Positions 42,605 through 51,230 of a DNA stretch of 64,000 nt are shown here, piece after piece. This DNA comes from SPDF01 sp963812085 (GTDB lineage Bacteria; Gemmatimonadota; Gemmatimonadetes; Gemmatimonadales; GWC2-71-9). A model generated the notes under the pieces. That model was not told the DNA's origin and ran no database searches. It saw only the letters and a program-made list of their open reading frames with translations. The stretch covers positions 1-64,000 of the forward strand of contig CAWETL010000004.1 of NCBI GenBank assembly GCA_963812085.1. Direction: 5' to 3'. The position numbers and the translations under genes are program-made. Numbering within the stretch: the stretch's first letter is position 1; the number at the start of each line of letters is the position of its first letter.

Positions 42605-43222
42605 ATGGAGTCCCGCCGCGTCGAGAATCTGGCCGACGGTGTCTTCGCGATCGCGATGACGCTGCTGGTGCTCGAGGTGCACGTCCCCGAGCTCCCCGAC
42701 CCGGTCACCGGCGCGGCGCTGCTCGGTGCCCTCAAGCTCATGCTCCCGCACCTGGCCGGATTCGGCGTCGGATTCGTCATCCTCGGCACCCTCTGGCTCG
42801 GGCACCACAACCAGTTCCGCTACATCCAGCGCGCCGACCGCATGCTGGTCTGGCTCAACCTCTTCTACCTGCTCTGCATCGCGTTCCTGCCGTTCGCCAC
42901 GGCGTTCATCGCCCGGTATCCGCTGCAGCCCCTCGCACTCGCGATCTACGGGGTCACCCTGCTGCTGAGCGGCGTGATTCTCTTCGCGCACTGGAACCAC
43001 GCGGTCAGCCACGGCCTCGTGGGCGACGAGGTCACCCCGGAAGTCGCCGAGCTGGTCCGCGAGCGGATGTCGATGGGGATGGTGGTGTATTTGCTGGCCA
43101 CGATCGTCGGGGCGTTCCTGCCCAAGGCGGGCCTCGTCCTCTTCGCCTCCATGCCCATCCTCTACATGCTGCCCGGGCGGGTCGATCCCAACCTCGTCGA
43201 GGAAGCCTCCGGGACGGAGTGA
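42605..43222 (+). CDS. TMEM175-family (DUF1211) potassium channel-like protein
   Basis: This 205-residue protein opens with SRRVENLADGVFAIAMTLLV, the RxxxFxD-like pore signature of TMEM175 (here R-V-E-N-L-A-D-G-V-FAIA), then about six helices (FGVGFVILGTLWLGHHNQFR; WLNLFYLLCIAFLPFATAFI). Bacterial TMEM175 proteins are K+-permeable channels. Six helices per chain imply a multimer. A standalone gene. Confidence 0.85.
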   Translation: MESRRVENLADGVFAIAMTLLVLEVHVPELPDPVTGAALLGALKLMLPHLAGFGVGFVILGTLWLGHHNQFRYIQRADRMLVWLNLFYLLCIAFLPFATAFIARYPLQPLALAIYGVTLLLSGVILFAHWNHAVSHGLVGDEVTPEVAELVRERMSMGMVVYLLATIVGAFLPKAGLVLFASMPILYMLPGRVDPNLVEEASGTE

Positions 43223-43273
43223 CCCGGCCGGGGCCTTGTCACTTTGACCGGCGTACCAATGCGCCGGTGCCAC

Positions 43274-43337
43274 CCTGACAGCATCCTCCGCTCATCGCGT
43301 GTCAGGATGGCAAACTCCGGCTGGCACACCTGCTGCA
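43274..43337 (+). promoter_or_regulatory. Sigma-54-like promoter with upstream inverted repeat
   Basis: TGGCAC (43322-43327), five bases, CTGCA (43333-43337) matches the -24/-12 pattern TGGCAC-N5-TTGCA with one mismatch. CCTGACA (43274-43280) and TGTCAGG (43300-43306) form a perfect inverted repeat just upstream. It lies about 75 bases before the Hsp20 gene. Confidence 0.5.
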
Positions 43338-43413
43338 TTCCCCCTGTTCGCGATGGGCCACAGTGACCGGCCCGGACATCACCCAACGCGAACCGATTCT
43401 GGAGGAGTGCACC

Positions 43414-43836
43414 ATGCTGACCCTGACCCGCCGCCCCGCCCGCATGCTGGACGATGTCTTCTTCGGCTGGCCCTTCGGCCAGGAGCCGGACGGGACGCTG
43501 ACCGCCAGGTGGACCCCGGCGGTGGACGTCTTCGAGGACAAGGACCACGTCCGCATCGCCATCGAGGTACCCGGCGTGAACCCCGACGACATCAAGATTT
43601 CGCTCGAACAGAACACGCTGACCATCAGCGGCGAGAAGAAGCAGGTCAGCGAGGAGCAGACGGAACGGGTGCACCGTTATGAGCGCACCTACGGCAGCTT
43701 CACCCGCCGCTTCACCCTGCCGTCCACCGTGGACGCGGAGAGGATCGAGGCCAAGGCCGAGCACGGGGTGCTGTCGATCGTGATCCCGAAGGCCGAGAAG
43801 GCCAAGCCCCGGGAGATCGCGATCAACATCGCCTGA
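43414..43836 (+). CDS. Hsp20/alpha-crystallin small heat-shock protein
   Basis: This protein of about 140 residues has an alpha-crystallin domain: ARWTPAVDVFEDKDHVRIAI, EVPGVNPDDIKISLEQNTLT, ISGEKK, RTYGSFTRRFTLPSTVDAER and KAEHGVLSIVIPKAEKAKPR (the GVLxIxxPK signature). It is an ATP-independent holdase. Start ATG 43414 has GGAGGAG upstream; an upstream ATG at 43363 lacks one. Followed by a strong terminator at 43864. The promoter suggests sigma-54 control. Confidence 0.95.
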   Translation: MLTLTRRPARMLDDVFFGWPFGQEPDGTLTARWTPAVDVFEDKDHVRIAIEVPGVNPDDIKISLEQNTLTISGEKKQVSEEQTERVHRYERTYGSFTRRFTLPSTVDAERIEAKAEHGVLSIVIPKAEKAKPREIAINIA

Positions 43837-43863
43837 CCGGTTCCTCGAACCGAGGTGGCACCA

Positions 43864-43894
43864 CGCCCCTCCCTGGCCATGCCGGGGAGGGGCG
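43864..43894 (+). terminator. Rho-independent-type hairpin after hsp20
   Basis: CGCCCCTCCC-TGGC-cat-GCC-GGGGAGGGGCG, a stem of about 13 bp without a strong T-tract, 27 bases after the stop. Confidence 0.6.
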
Positions 43895-43972
43895 ACGTGC
43901 TGGCAGGGGGCGCTTGACGCCCGCTTGACCTCGTGGGCGCATCCTCGGCCCGTCCCCAACGAGGAGTGCCCG

Positions 43973-44344
43973 ATGCGGATCGCTGCCCTGTCCCCGGCGC
44001 TGCTGATCGGCGTGTCCGTCGCCGCCTGTACCGGGTACCAGACTCTGGCCGACCCGGCCGCGGATCTACAGGCTTCGCCGTCGCCGGTCACCCGGGCTCG
44101 TGTCACACTTCGGAGCGGGGAGCGACTCGAGTTGAACTCGCCCTGCGTCTCCGGCGATTCCCTGATGGGCTTCTCGGTCGATGGGGGACCTCGGCACGTC
44201 GCGCTGGCCGACGTCACGAAAGTGCAGGTCCCGAAGACGGGCAAGAGCGGCACCGCCGAATTCGTGGACGCCATGGTGCTGGCCAACAGCGACATGTGGA
44301 CGCGCCGAACCTCATCGGGCGGCTGCCCGCGAGGCGGAGGCTAG
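43973..44344 (+). CDS. Small lipoprotein, tandem family member 2
   Basis: This 123-residue lipoprotein has signal MRIAALSPALLIGVSVAACT with Cys after AA, then GYQTLADPAADLQASPSPVT, RARVTLRSGERLELNSPCVS, GDSLMGFSVDGG and HVALADVTKVQVPKTG. It lacks the C-terminal membrane helix of member 1. GAGGAG precedes ATG. It shares the strand-turn-strand plan of its neighbours; the role is unknown and presumably in the cell envelope. Confidence 0.8.
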   Translation: MRIAALSPALLIGVSVAACTGYQTLADPAADLQASPSPVTRARVTLRSGERLELNSPCVSGDSLMGFSVDGGPRHVALADVTKVQVPKTGKSGTAEFVDAMVLANSDMWTRRTSSGGCPRGGG

Positions 44345-44346
44345 GC

Positions 44347-44715
44347 ATGACCGGCTGGACTCGATGGATCGCCGCGGTCGTGTGCTTCGCCTGCGTCCCC
44401 GCCTGCACCAGCTACCAGGCGCTGGCGGACCCGGTGCCCGAGCTGCAGCGCTACCCGTCCTACGTCGGGCCCGCCCGCGTGACCCTCGTGAGCGGGGCGC
44501 GCCTCGAGTTCGACTCGCTGAAGGTCGATGGCGATTCGCTGCGCGGGTTCCTGAAGGGCGGCGTCCAGAAAGGCGTCGCGCTGGCGGAGGTGCAGGCGGT
44601 CGAGCTGCGGAGGGAGGACGTGGAGAAGACTGAGGCGCTGACCGTCGCGGTCATGTGCACGATCCTCTCGGCGCTCGGTCACCCCGAGTCCTGTTCCTCC
44701 GGCGACGAGGAATGA
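44347..44715 (+). CDS. Small lipoprotein, tandem family member 3
   Basis: This 122-residue lipoprotein starts two bases after member 2. Signal WIAAVVCFACVPACTSYQAL, body VGPARVTLVSGARLEFDSLK, VDGDSLRGFLKGG and KGVALAEVQAVELRRED. It is close to member 2 over its full mature length (TxYQ-LADP near the Cys, GDSL-x-GF, VALA-V), indicating local duplication. The C-terminus is Cys-bearing (VAVMCTIL, PESCSSG). Confidence 0.8.
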   Translation: MTGWTRWIAAVVCFACVPACTSYQALADPVPELQRYPSYVGPARVTLVSGARLEFDSLKVDGDSLRGFLKGGVQKGVALAEVQAVELRREDVEKTEALTVAVMCTILSALGHPESCSSGDEE

Positions 44716-44717
44716 AC

Positions 44718-44739
44718 GGGGCGCGTGATCACGCGCCCC
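44718..44739. terminator. Perfect 22-bp palindrome between convergent genes
   Basis: GGGGCGCGTGATCACGCGCC plus CC: a perfect palindrome just after the lipoprotein stop and overlapping the end of the convergent response-regulator gene; a probable bidirectional terminator. Confidence 0.6.
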
Positions 44740-45400
44740 CGGTGTCGAGCCCCGATTCCATCGCGAACCGCGTGAGCCCGGCCACCGTCCGGATCCGGAG
44801 CTTCCGCATCAGGCTCTCGCGGTGGGTCTCCACCGTGCGGTGGCTGATGCCGAGCCGGGCCGCGATCTCCTTGTTGGTCTCTCCCTTGACGATCCCCAGC
44901 AGCACGTCGCGTTCCCGGCCCGTCAGCGCGTCGAGCGCGTGGCCCCGCTGCGCCTCCTCCAGCTCGCCGCGCACCGCGGTCGTCAGCATCGCGGCGATCT
45001 GCCGGCTGTAGTACGACTCGCCGGCGTGCACCGCGGACACCGCCGCGCGGAGTTCCGTGGCAGCCAGGTCCTTGAGCAGGTAGGCGTGCGCCCCGGCGCG
45101 GACCGCCTCCAGCACGTACTCGGGGTTGTCGTGCATGCTGAGGATCACCACCCGCACGCCGGGCAGCTCCTCGTGCAGCGCCGCCGCCACCTGCAGCCCC
45201 GTCATCCCCGGCATCGTGATGTCGAGCACCGCCACGTCGGGGGCGTGCTCCCGCGCCATGGCCAGCGCCTGCTCGCCGCTGGCGGCCTCGGCCACCACCT
45301 CGAAGCCCGGCTCCTGGCGGAAGACGTGGCGGATGCCCTCGCGGACGATGGCGTGATCGTCGGCGATCAGGATCCGGATCGGCGTGGCGGTGTCGGTCAT
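44729..45400 (-). CDS. NarL/LuxR-type response regulator
   Basis: This 223-residue protein has a receiver domain (ILIADDHAIVREGIRHVFRQ; phospho-Asp in VAVLDITMPGMTG; Lys in AYLLKDLA) and a LuxR HTH (LTGRERDVLLGIVKGETNKE, AARLGISHRTVETHRESLMR). It activates or represses target genes on phosphorylation by the adjacent kinase. Its ATG overlaps the kinase stop by four bases (ATGA). Targets unknown. Confidence 0.94.
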   Translation of the reverse strand: MTDTATPIRILIADDHAIVREGIRHVFRQEPGFEVVAEAASGEQALAMAREHAPDVAVLDITMPGMTGLQVAAALHEELPGVRVVILSMHDNPEYVLEAVRAGAHAYLLKDLAATELRAAVSAVHAGESYYSRQIAAMLTTAVRGELEEAQRGHALDALTGRERDVLLGIVKGETNKEIAARLGISHRTVETHRESLMRKLRIRTVAGLTRFAMESGLDTGGA

Positions 45401-47185
45401 GCTCGTGCTCCTCGATCAGGTGTAACCGTGCGGGCGGCGGCATCCAGCGGCAGCCGCACCCTGAGCAGCACCCCGGCCCCCGGCCGTGCGTCGACCGTCA
45501 CCGTGCCGCCGAGGGCGCCGATGCGCTCCCGCATGCCGGCGATGCCCATGTGCCCAGGCCGTTCGATGGTGGCCGGCGTGATGCCGTTCGGCAATCCGCG
45601 GCCGTCGTCCTGCACCGAGAGTTCCAGGGTGCCGCCCGCCTCGTGGATCCCGATGCGGACGGCGCCCGCCTCGGCGTGGCGGGCCACGTTGGCCAGCGCC
45701 TCCTGCAGTGCGCGGAAGAGCGCGAGCTCGGCGTCCTTCGACATGGCCCCCAGCGTGGCCGGGGCCTCGAGCTCCACCGTGAGCCCGCTCCGCTGGGCGA
45801 ACTCCGTGGTGAGCGAGCGGAGCGCCGGCAGGAGCCCGAGGTCGTCCAGCAGGGAGGGTCGGAGCGAGTGCACCACGCTGCGGATGCCGCGGATGCCGGT
45901 GTCCACCATCGCCAGCACGTGCGCCAGCCGGTCGGCGGTGGCCTCCGGCGCGCCCTCGCGGAGCACGCCCAGCTCCATCTTGACCGCGGAAAAGACCTGG
46001 GCCGTCTCGTCGTGCAGTTCCCGCGAGAGCCGCCGCCGCTCCTCCTCGTGCTGCTCCACCATGCGGGCCGACAGGTGGGCCAGCTCGACGGTGCGCGCGT
46101 GCAGCCGGCGGGTCAGGTCGGCGTTGGCCAGCCCGGCGCCGACCTGCTGCCCCAGGGTCACGAGAAACCGCTCGTCGAGCGCGGCGAACGGATCGCGCGC
46201 GTCGCCGGTGATGACCAGCGCGCCGGAGACTTCGCTGCCCCGGAAGATCGGCAGGACCGCCTCGTACAGGTGGTCCCGCGCGCCGTGCCCGGCGGCGGCC
46301 ACCTGCGGCCGCCCGGTGGACATCGCCAGCGCGAGCGCCGCGGCGAGCTCGACCGGCGGCGTGGGCGGCCACTCGGTGCAGGCGCCGGCGCCCTGGATGC
46401 AGTGCGCTCCGTCCGCGCGCCCGCACGAACAGTGCGGTGCCCTTCACGGCCGGCAGTGCGAGCGGGCGCTCGAGCAGCGCTGCCACCACGTCCTGGTCCT
46501 CGCGCCCCGCCCGCTGGAGGTCGCCCGAGAGGGCGCCGAGGGCGCCGAGGCCGCGGCGGAGGTCGTCCAGCACCAACAGCAGGATGCCGCCGCCCACCGC
46601 GAGCTCGAAGAGGATATCGAGGTAATAGCCCCACGGGTTCCACGCCCCCTGCGCCCGGAGGATCAGGTAGTCGAGGTGGTGGACGCCCCACAGGAGGAAG
46701 GCCCCGGCCAGGAGCCCCGCGCCGGTGCCGCCCACCCGGTCGAAATGGCGGAGGAACACCCACCCGGTCGCGAGGGTGGCGAAGGACAGGAAGAGCACCG
46801 CCGGGAGTGCGGCCCACACGAAGTGGTCGAGCCGGTAGATGGCGATGAAGGACCAGACCGGCGGGAACAGGGCGACGAGGAGGTATTGGTGCCTCCAGCT
46901 GGGCCGCCGCGCGAACACCAGGGCCGCCCAGAGCAGCGCCAGCGCTGTCCACCCCGTGAACACCTGGTGCCAGTAGAGCCACGCCGGACGTGCCGTCGTG
47001 AGGAAGCTGAGGATGGCCCCCATCCGGAGCACGTACAGCGCCCAGGCCGCCGCGAACCAGGCGAAGTAGGGCTTCCGGTATCGCCGGTAGAGGTGGAGGC
47101 AGAGCGCGGCCAGCGAGGCGAGGATGACCGCCTCGAGGATGGCCGCGGCCCGCTCGAGCCCCACGGGAGGCATCGGGAGTTGCAT
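45397..47185 (-). CDS. Membrane sensor histidine kinase (NarX-like HisKA_3), one frameshift
   Basis: The N-terminal part from ATG 47185 has about seven membrane helices (AAAILEAVILASLAALCLHL, RMGAILSFLTTARPAWLYWH and others). A GAF-like domain follows (GQQVGAGLANADLTRRLHAR region), then the HisKA_3 box RRLSRELHDETAQVFSAVKM with phospho-His, and the ATPase LFRALQEALANVARHAEAGA, DDGRGLP and GHMGIAGMRERIGALGG. The frame changes near 46420 (from VKGTALFVRA to RTDGAHCIQGAGACTEW). Both parts are conserved, so an indel is likely. It is paired with the response regulator downstream. Confidence 0.85.
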
Positions 47186-47276
47186 GAGGCAAAAGATAGC
47201 GTCCCCCCCCGGCTCCCTGCCCGGGTGCACCGCCACGCGGTATCTTCGCGTGGTCCCTTCAGCCGGAAGCCGTCGC

Positions 47277-48408
47277 GTGAGCGCTGCCCCGCCGATCGTC
47301 GAGTTTCGTCGCGTGAGCAAGTCCTTCGGCGACGTGCGCGCCGTCGACCAGGTCTCCTTCTCGATCCACCGGGGGGAGTTCTTCTCGCTCCTCGGGCCCT
47401 CCGGGTGCGGCAAGACCACCACGCTCCGCCTCCTCGCCGGGTTCGAGACGCCGGACCCCGACGGCGGGGAGGTGCGCATCGACGGCGAGGTCGTGAACCT
47501 CCGGCGGCCCTACGAGCGCAAGATCGGCATGGTCTTCCAGAACTATGCCCTCTTTCCCCACCTCTCCGTCGAGCGCAACATCGCCTTCGGCCTCGAGCAG
47601 CACAAAGTGTCCCGCACGGAAATCCCCGGCCGGGTGGATCGGGCCCTCGACCTGGTGCGCCTGGCCCCCGCCACCTTCGCGCGCCGACGCCCGCACCAGC
47701 TCTCCGGTGGCCAGCGGCAGCGCGTGGCACTGGCCCGCGCCCTCGTGCTGGAGCCCGCCATCCTGCTCCTCGACGAGCCCCTCGGCGCCATCGACCTCAA
47801 GCTCCGGAAGGAAATGCAGCTCGAGCTCAAGGCGCTCAACCGCGAGCTCGCGATGACGTTCGTCTACGTGACGCACGACCAGGAGGAGGCGCTGACGATG
47901 TCGGACCGGATCGCGGTGATGAGCGAGGCCCGCATCGCCCAGCTCGGCACGCCGGCCGAGATCTACGAGAACCCGCGCACGCCGTTCGTGGCGGGGTTCA
48001 TCGGCGAAGTGAACTTCTTCGAGGGCGGGACAGCGGGGCAGGGGGACGCGGGGCAGGTGCGTCAATGGACGGTGACCGGCGCGGACGGTGCAGTCGCTCG
48101 AGCGTGCCGCGATCATGCCTCCATGCGGGCAGGCGATCCAGGTGCGGATCGCCGTGCGGCCCGAGTGGCTCGACCTCGCGCGTCCCGGGGAGGCGCCCTC
48201 AGGAGAGAACGCCCTGGCGGGCGCCATCCGCGAGGTGATCTATCTCGGCGAGACGATGCACGTGGTCGTCGCGCTCGACTCCGGCGCGGTGGTGCGCGTG
48301 GCCCTCCGCAACGAGGGTCAGCTGCTCAATCCGCTCCCCTGGCGCCGGGGCGACTCCGCCCTCGTGGCCTGGCGGCCCGAGGACTGCCAGGTCCTGGAGG
48401 CCGACTGA
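47277..48408 (+). CDS. potA: Spermidine/putrescine ABC transporter ATPase PotA, one frameshift
   Basis: An ATP-binding subunit with Walker A LGPSGCGKTTTLRLLAGFET, Q-loop GMVFQNYALFPHLSV, signature HQLSGGQRQRVALARAL, Walker B LLLDEPLGAIDLKLRKEM and H-loop VTHDQEEALTMSDRI. The C-terminal TOBE-like domain (QIRIAVRPEW-like; AIREVIYLGETMHVVVALDS) is in another frame after about 48085. GTG at 47277 is the start. First gene of a potABCD operon with overlapping junctions. Confidence 0.9.
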
Positions 48409-49286
48409 TGGCGGGCGCCCGCCGCCGCCTCCTCGCCTGGTTCGCCCGGCGCCCCGCGGCGGGCTCGTGGGCGCTCCTGAGCCCGGGACTCCTGTGGCTG
48501 GCGCTGTTCTTCGCGGTGCCACTCGCGGTGCTCTTCGTCTACAGCCTGATGCACCGCGGCACCTATGGCGGTGTCTCGCCCGGATTCACCCTCGAGCACT
48601 ATCGGCGGTTCCTCGATCCGCTCTACCTGGCCGTCGCGGGGCGGACATTGTGGATCGCGCTCGCCACGACCGTGCTCTGCCTGCTGCTCGGCTACCCGGT
48701 GGCCTATGTCATCGCCCGCGCCGGCCGGTGGCGGAACGCGCTCCTCCTGCTCGTCGTGCTGCCGTTCTGGACCAGCTTCCTGGTGCGGACCTACGCGATG
48801 ATCGTCCTCCTCCGCGACAGCGGCGTCGTCAACGCCGTCCTGCTTGGGCTGGGCCTCACCTCCGCGCCGCTCAACCTGCTCTACACGCCGGGGGCGGTGC
48901 TCGCCGGGCTGGTGTACGGATACCTCCCCTTCATGGTGCTCCCCATCTACGCCTCGCTCGAGCGGCAGGACCTGGCTCTGCTCGACGCCGCCGAGGCGTT
49001 GGGCGCCCGGGCGCCGGCCCGCTTCTGGCGGATCACCTTCCCGCTCTCGCTGCCCGGTGTGGCCGCCGGTTCGCTGCTCGTCTTCATCCCCGCGTTGGGC
49101 GCGTTCCTCACCCCCGACCTCCTCGGCGGCGCCAAGACGATGATGCTCGGCAACCTGGTGCAGAACCAGTTCGGGGCGGCACGCAACTGGCCCTTCGGGG
49201 CCGCGATCTCGTTCGCGCTGATGGGGGTGGTCTTCCTCGCCCTGCTCGTCTGGCTCCGCGTGCGCGACGCCGAGGCGGCGGCGTGA
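48408..49286 (+). CDS. potB: Polyamine ABC transporter permease PotB
   Basis: This 292-residue permease has six helices and the EAA loop ERQDLALLDAAEALGARAPA, RFWRITFPLSLPGVAAGS. The start overlaps the PotA stop (TGATG). The helix pattern and LGGAKTMMLGNLVQNQFGAA typify PotB. It imports polyamine together with PotC. Confidence 0.93.
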   Translation: MAGARRRLLAWFARRPAAGSWALLSPGLLWLALFFAVPLAVLFVYSLMHRGTYGGVSPGFTLEHYRRFLDPLYLAVAGRTLWIALATTVLCLLLGYPVAYVIARAGRWRNALLLLVVLPFWTSFLVRTYAMIVLLRDSGVVNAVLLGLGLTSAPLNLLYTPGAVLAGLVYGYLPFMVLPIYASLERQDLALLDAAEALGARAPARFWRITFPLSLPGVAAGSLLVFIPALGAFLTPDLLGGAKTMMLGNLVQNQFGAARNWPFGAAISFALMGVVFLALLVWLRVRDAEAAA

Positions 49287-50059
49287 GGCGCCGTCATCCG
49301 CGGCCGCTGGTCGTCTTGGTGGGGGCGATCTTTCTGCTCCTCCACCTGCCGGTGGCGGTGCTGGTGCTCTACTCGTTCAATGCCTCGCGCTACGCCGCCG
49401 CGTGGAGCGGCCTGACCCTCGAGTGGTACCGCCGGCTCCTCGCGCGACCCGACATCCTCCGCGCCCTGCGGCTGAGCCTCGAGGTCGCCTCCGTCAGCAC
49501 GGTGATCGCCACTGTGCTGGGCACCCTGATCGCCCTCGGGCTTGCGCGGCGCCCCTTCCGCGGCCGCCGCCTGGTCGAAGGCGGGCTCCAGCTCCCCATC
49601 GTCACCCCCGAGATCGTCGTCGGGATCGCGCTCCTCATCCTCTTCGCGGCGCTGCGCGTGCCCCTGGGAGTCGGCACCATCGTCATCGCGCACGTGGCGT
49701 TCAACATCCCCTTCGTGGCGGTGGTGGTCCTGGCCCGGCTCCGCGGGATGGACCGGTCGCTCGAGGAGGCGGCGCTCGTGCTCGGGGCCGACGAGGCCAC
49801 CGCGTTCCGGCGGATCACCCTGCCGCTCCTGGCCCCCGGGGTGCTGGCGGGGGCCCTCCTCGCCTTCACGCTGTCGCTGGACGACTTCGTGATCACCTTC
49901 TTCGTGTCCGGTCCCGGCTCCACCACCCTTCCCGTGCTGGTCTACTCCATGGTCCGGCGGGGGATCGAGCCCACCATCAACGCGGTGAGCGCGGTGCTGG
50001 TTGTCCTGACCACCGTCACCATCGTGGTCGCCGAGCGGCTGTCGGGCCGGCGCGCCTGA
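49283..50059 (+). CDS. potC: Polyamine ABC transporter permease PotC
   Basis: This 258-residue permease has a GTG start overlapping the PotB stop (GTGA). The N-terminus LVVLVGAIFLLLHLPVAVLV then LYSFNASRYAAAWSGLTLEW is the PotC pattern. The EAA loop is DRSLEEAALVLGADEATAFR, RITLPLLAPG. FTLSLDDFVITFFVSGPGST is highly characteristic of PotC. Confidence 0.95.
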   Translation: MRRRHPRPLVVLVGAIFLLLHLPVAVLVLYSFNASRYAAAWSGLTLEWYRRLLARPDILRALRLSLEVASVSTVIATVLGTLIALGLARRPFRGRRLVEGGLQLPIVTPEIVVGIALLILFAALRVPLGVGTIVIAHVAFNIPFVAVVVLARLRGMDRSLEEAALVLGADEATAFRRITLPLLAPGVLAGALLAFTLSLDDFVITFFVSGPGSTTLPVLVYSMVRRGIEPTINAVSAVLVVLTTVTIVVAERLSGRRA

Positions 50060-50141
50060 GGGACGCGGCCCGCGGTTCGCGGGCCCACGGTCCGGGGTGT
50101 AGTATTTGAAGCGCCCACTCCCCAATACCGGTCTTCGGACG

Positions 50142-51224
50142 ATGCCACCAGACACTCCGAGCGCTCCGCGGCTCCAGCCGCCCGCCGCGGCGATCAGCCG
50201 TCGCGACTTCGTCCGCGCCACGGCCGTCGCCGGCGCCGCGGCCGGGCTCGCGCCGGCGTTCGCGGCCTGCGACCGGGGCCCGCGGCTCAACCTCTACATC
50301 TGGTCCGACTACCTCGCGCCCGACACGATCTCGGGCTTCGAGCGGGACACCGGCATCCGCGTCACCGTCGACACCTACGAGAGCAACGAGGAGATGGCCG
50401 CCAAGCTCCTGGCGGGAGCCCAGGGGTACGACGTCATCGTGCCGAGCAGCTACATCCTGCCTTCGCTCGTGCACCAGGAACTCCTGCTGTCGATTCCGGC
50501 AGGCTCGCTCGGCAACCTGGGCAACATCGCGCCCATCTTCCGTACCGCCGCCGCCAATCCGGTCCCGGCGTACGCCGTGCCCTACGCGTGGGGCCTGACC
50601 GGCATCGTCTGGCGGCAGGACAAGATTCCGACGCTCCCCGCCACCTGGGGCGTCTTTCTCGATCCGGCGCATCCCGGCCCGATGACCATGATGGACGACG
50701 GGCGCGAGGTGCTCGGCTCGATGCTGCGCTACCGCGGGCAATCGATCAACTCGACCGACCCGGCGGCGCTCGAGCAGGCCAAGGCCGACGCGCTCGCGGC
50801 GCGGCCGAACTTGCGGGCCTACGTCTCCGCGCCGGTGAAGGGGCAACTCGTCTCCGGCGACGTCTGGATCGCGCAGCTCTGGAACGGCGACGCGGCGCAG
50901 GCCCGCCGGGAGGCGCCGGGCCTCGCCTTCCTGGTGCCCCTGGAAGGCTCCAACATCTGGATCGATTTCATGGCCATCCCGGCCAACGCGCCGAACGTGC
51001 CCGAGGCCCTCAAGTTCATCGACTACATCCTGCGGCCACCTGTCGGCGCCGCCATCTCGGCCGCCACCGGCTATGGCTCGGCGAACGCCGCGGCGACGGC
51101 GCTGATCGAGGATCCGGTGCGGTATCCCACGCCGGAGGAGATGACACGGCTCGAGTTCCAGCATGACCTGGGCGAAACCAGCGCGCTCTACGACCGGCTC
51201 TGGACCGAGGTCAAGGCCGGGTGA
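50142..51224 (+). CDS. potD: Polyamine-binding protein PotD (Tat-type signal)
   Basis: This 360-residue substrate-binding protein has a twin-arginine-type signal (SRRDFVRATAVAGAAAGLAP then AFAACD; also a possible lipobox Cys). The mature part starts LNLYIWSDYLAPDTISGFER and includes VDTYESNEEMAAKLLAGAQG, YDVIVPSSYILPSL and AVPYAWGLTGIVWRQDKIP, all typical of PotD/PotF. It captures spermidine or putrescine for PotABC. An 82-base gap follows potC. Confidence 0.94.
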   Translation: MPPDTPSAPRLQPPAAAISRRDFVRATAVAGAAAGLAPAFAACDRGPRLNLYIWSDYLAPDTISGFERDTGIRVTVDTYESNEEMAAKLLAGAQGYDVIVPSSYILPSLVHQELLLSIPAGSLGNLGNIAPIFRTAAANPVPAYAVPYAWGLTGIVWRQDKIPTLPATWGVFLDPAHPGPMTMMDDGREVLGSMLRYRGQSINSTDPAALEQAKADALAARPNLRAYVSAPVKGQLVSGDVWIAQLWNGDAAQARREAPGLAFLVPLEGSNIWIDFMAIPANAPNVPEALKFIDYILRPPVGAAISAATGYGSANAAATALIEDPVRYPTPEEMTRLEFQHDLGETSALYDRLWTEVKAG

Positions 51225-51230
51225 GGCGCA

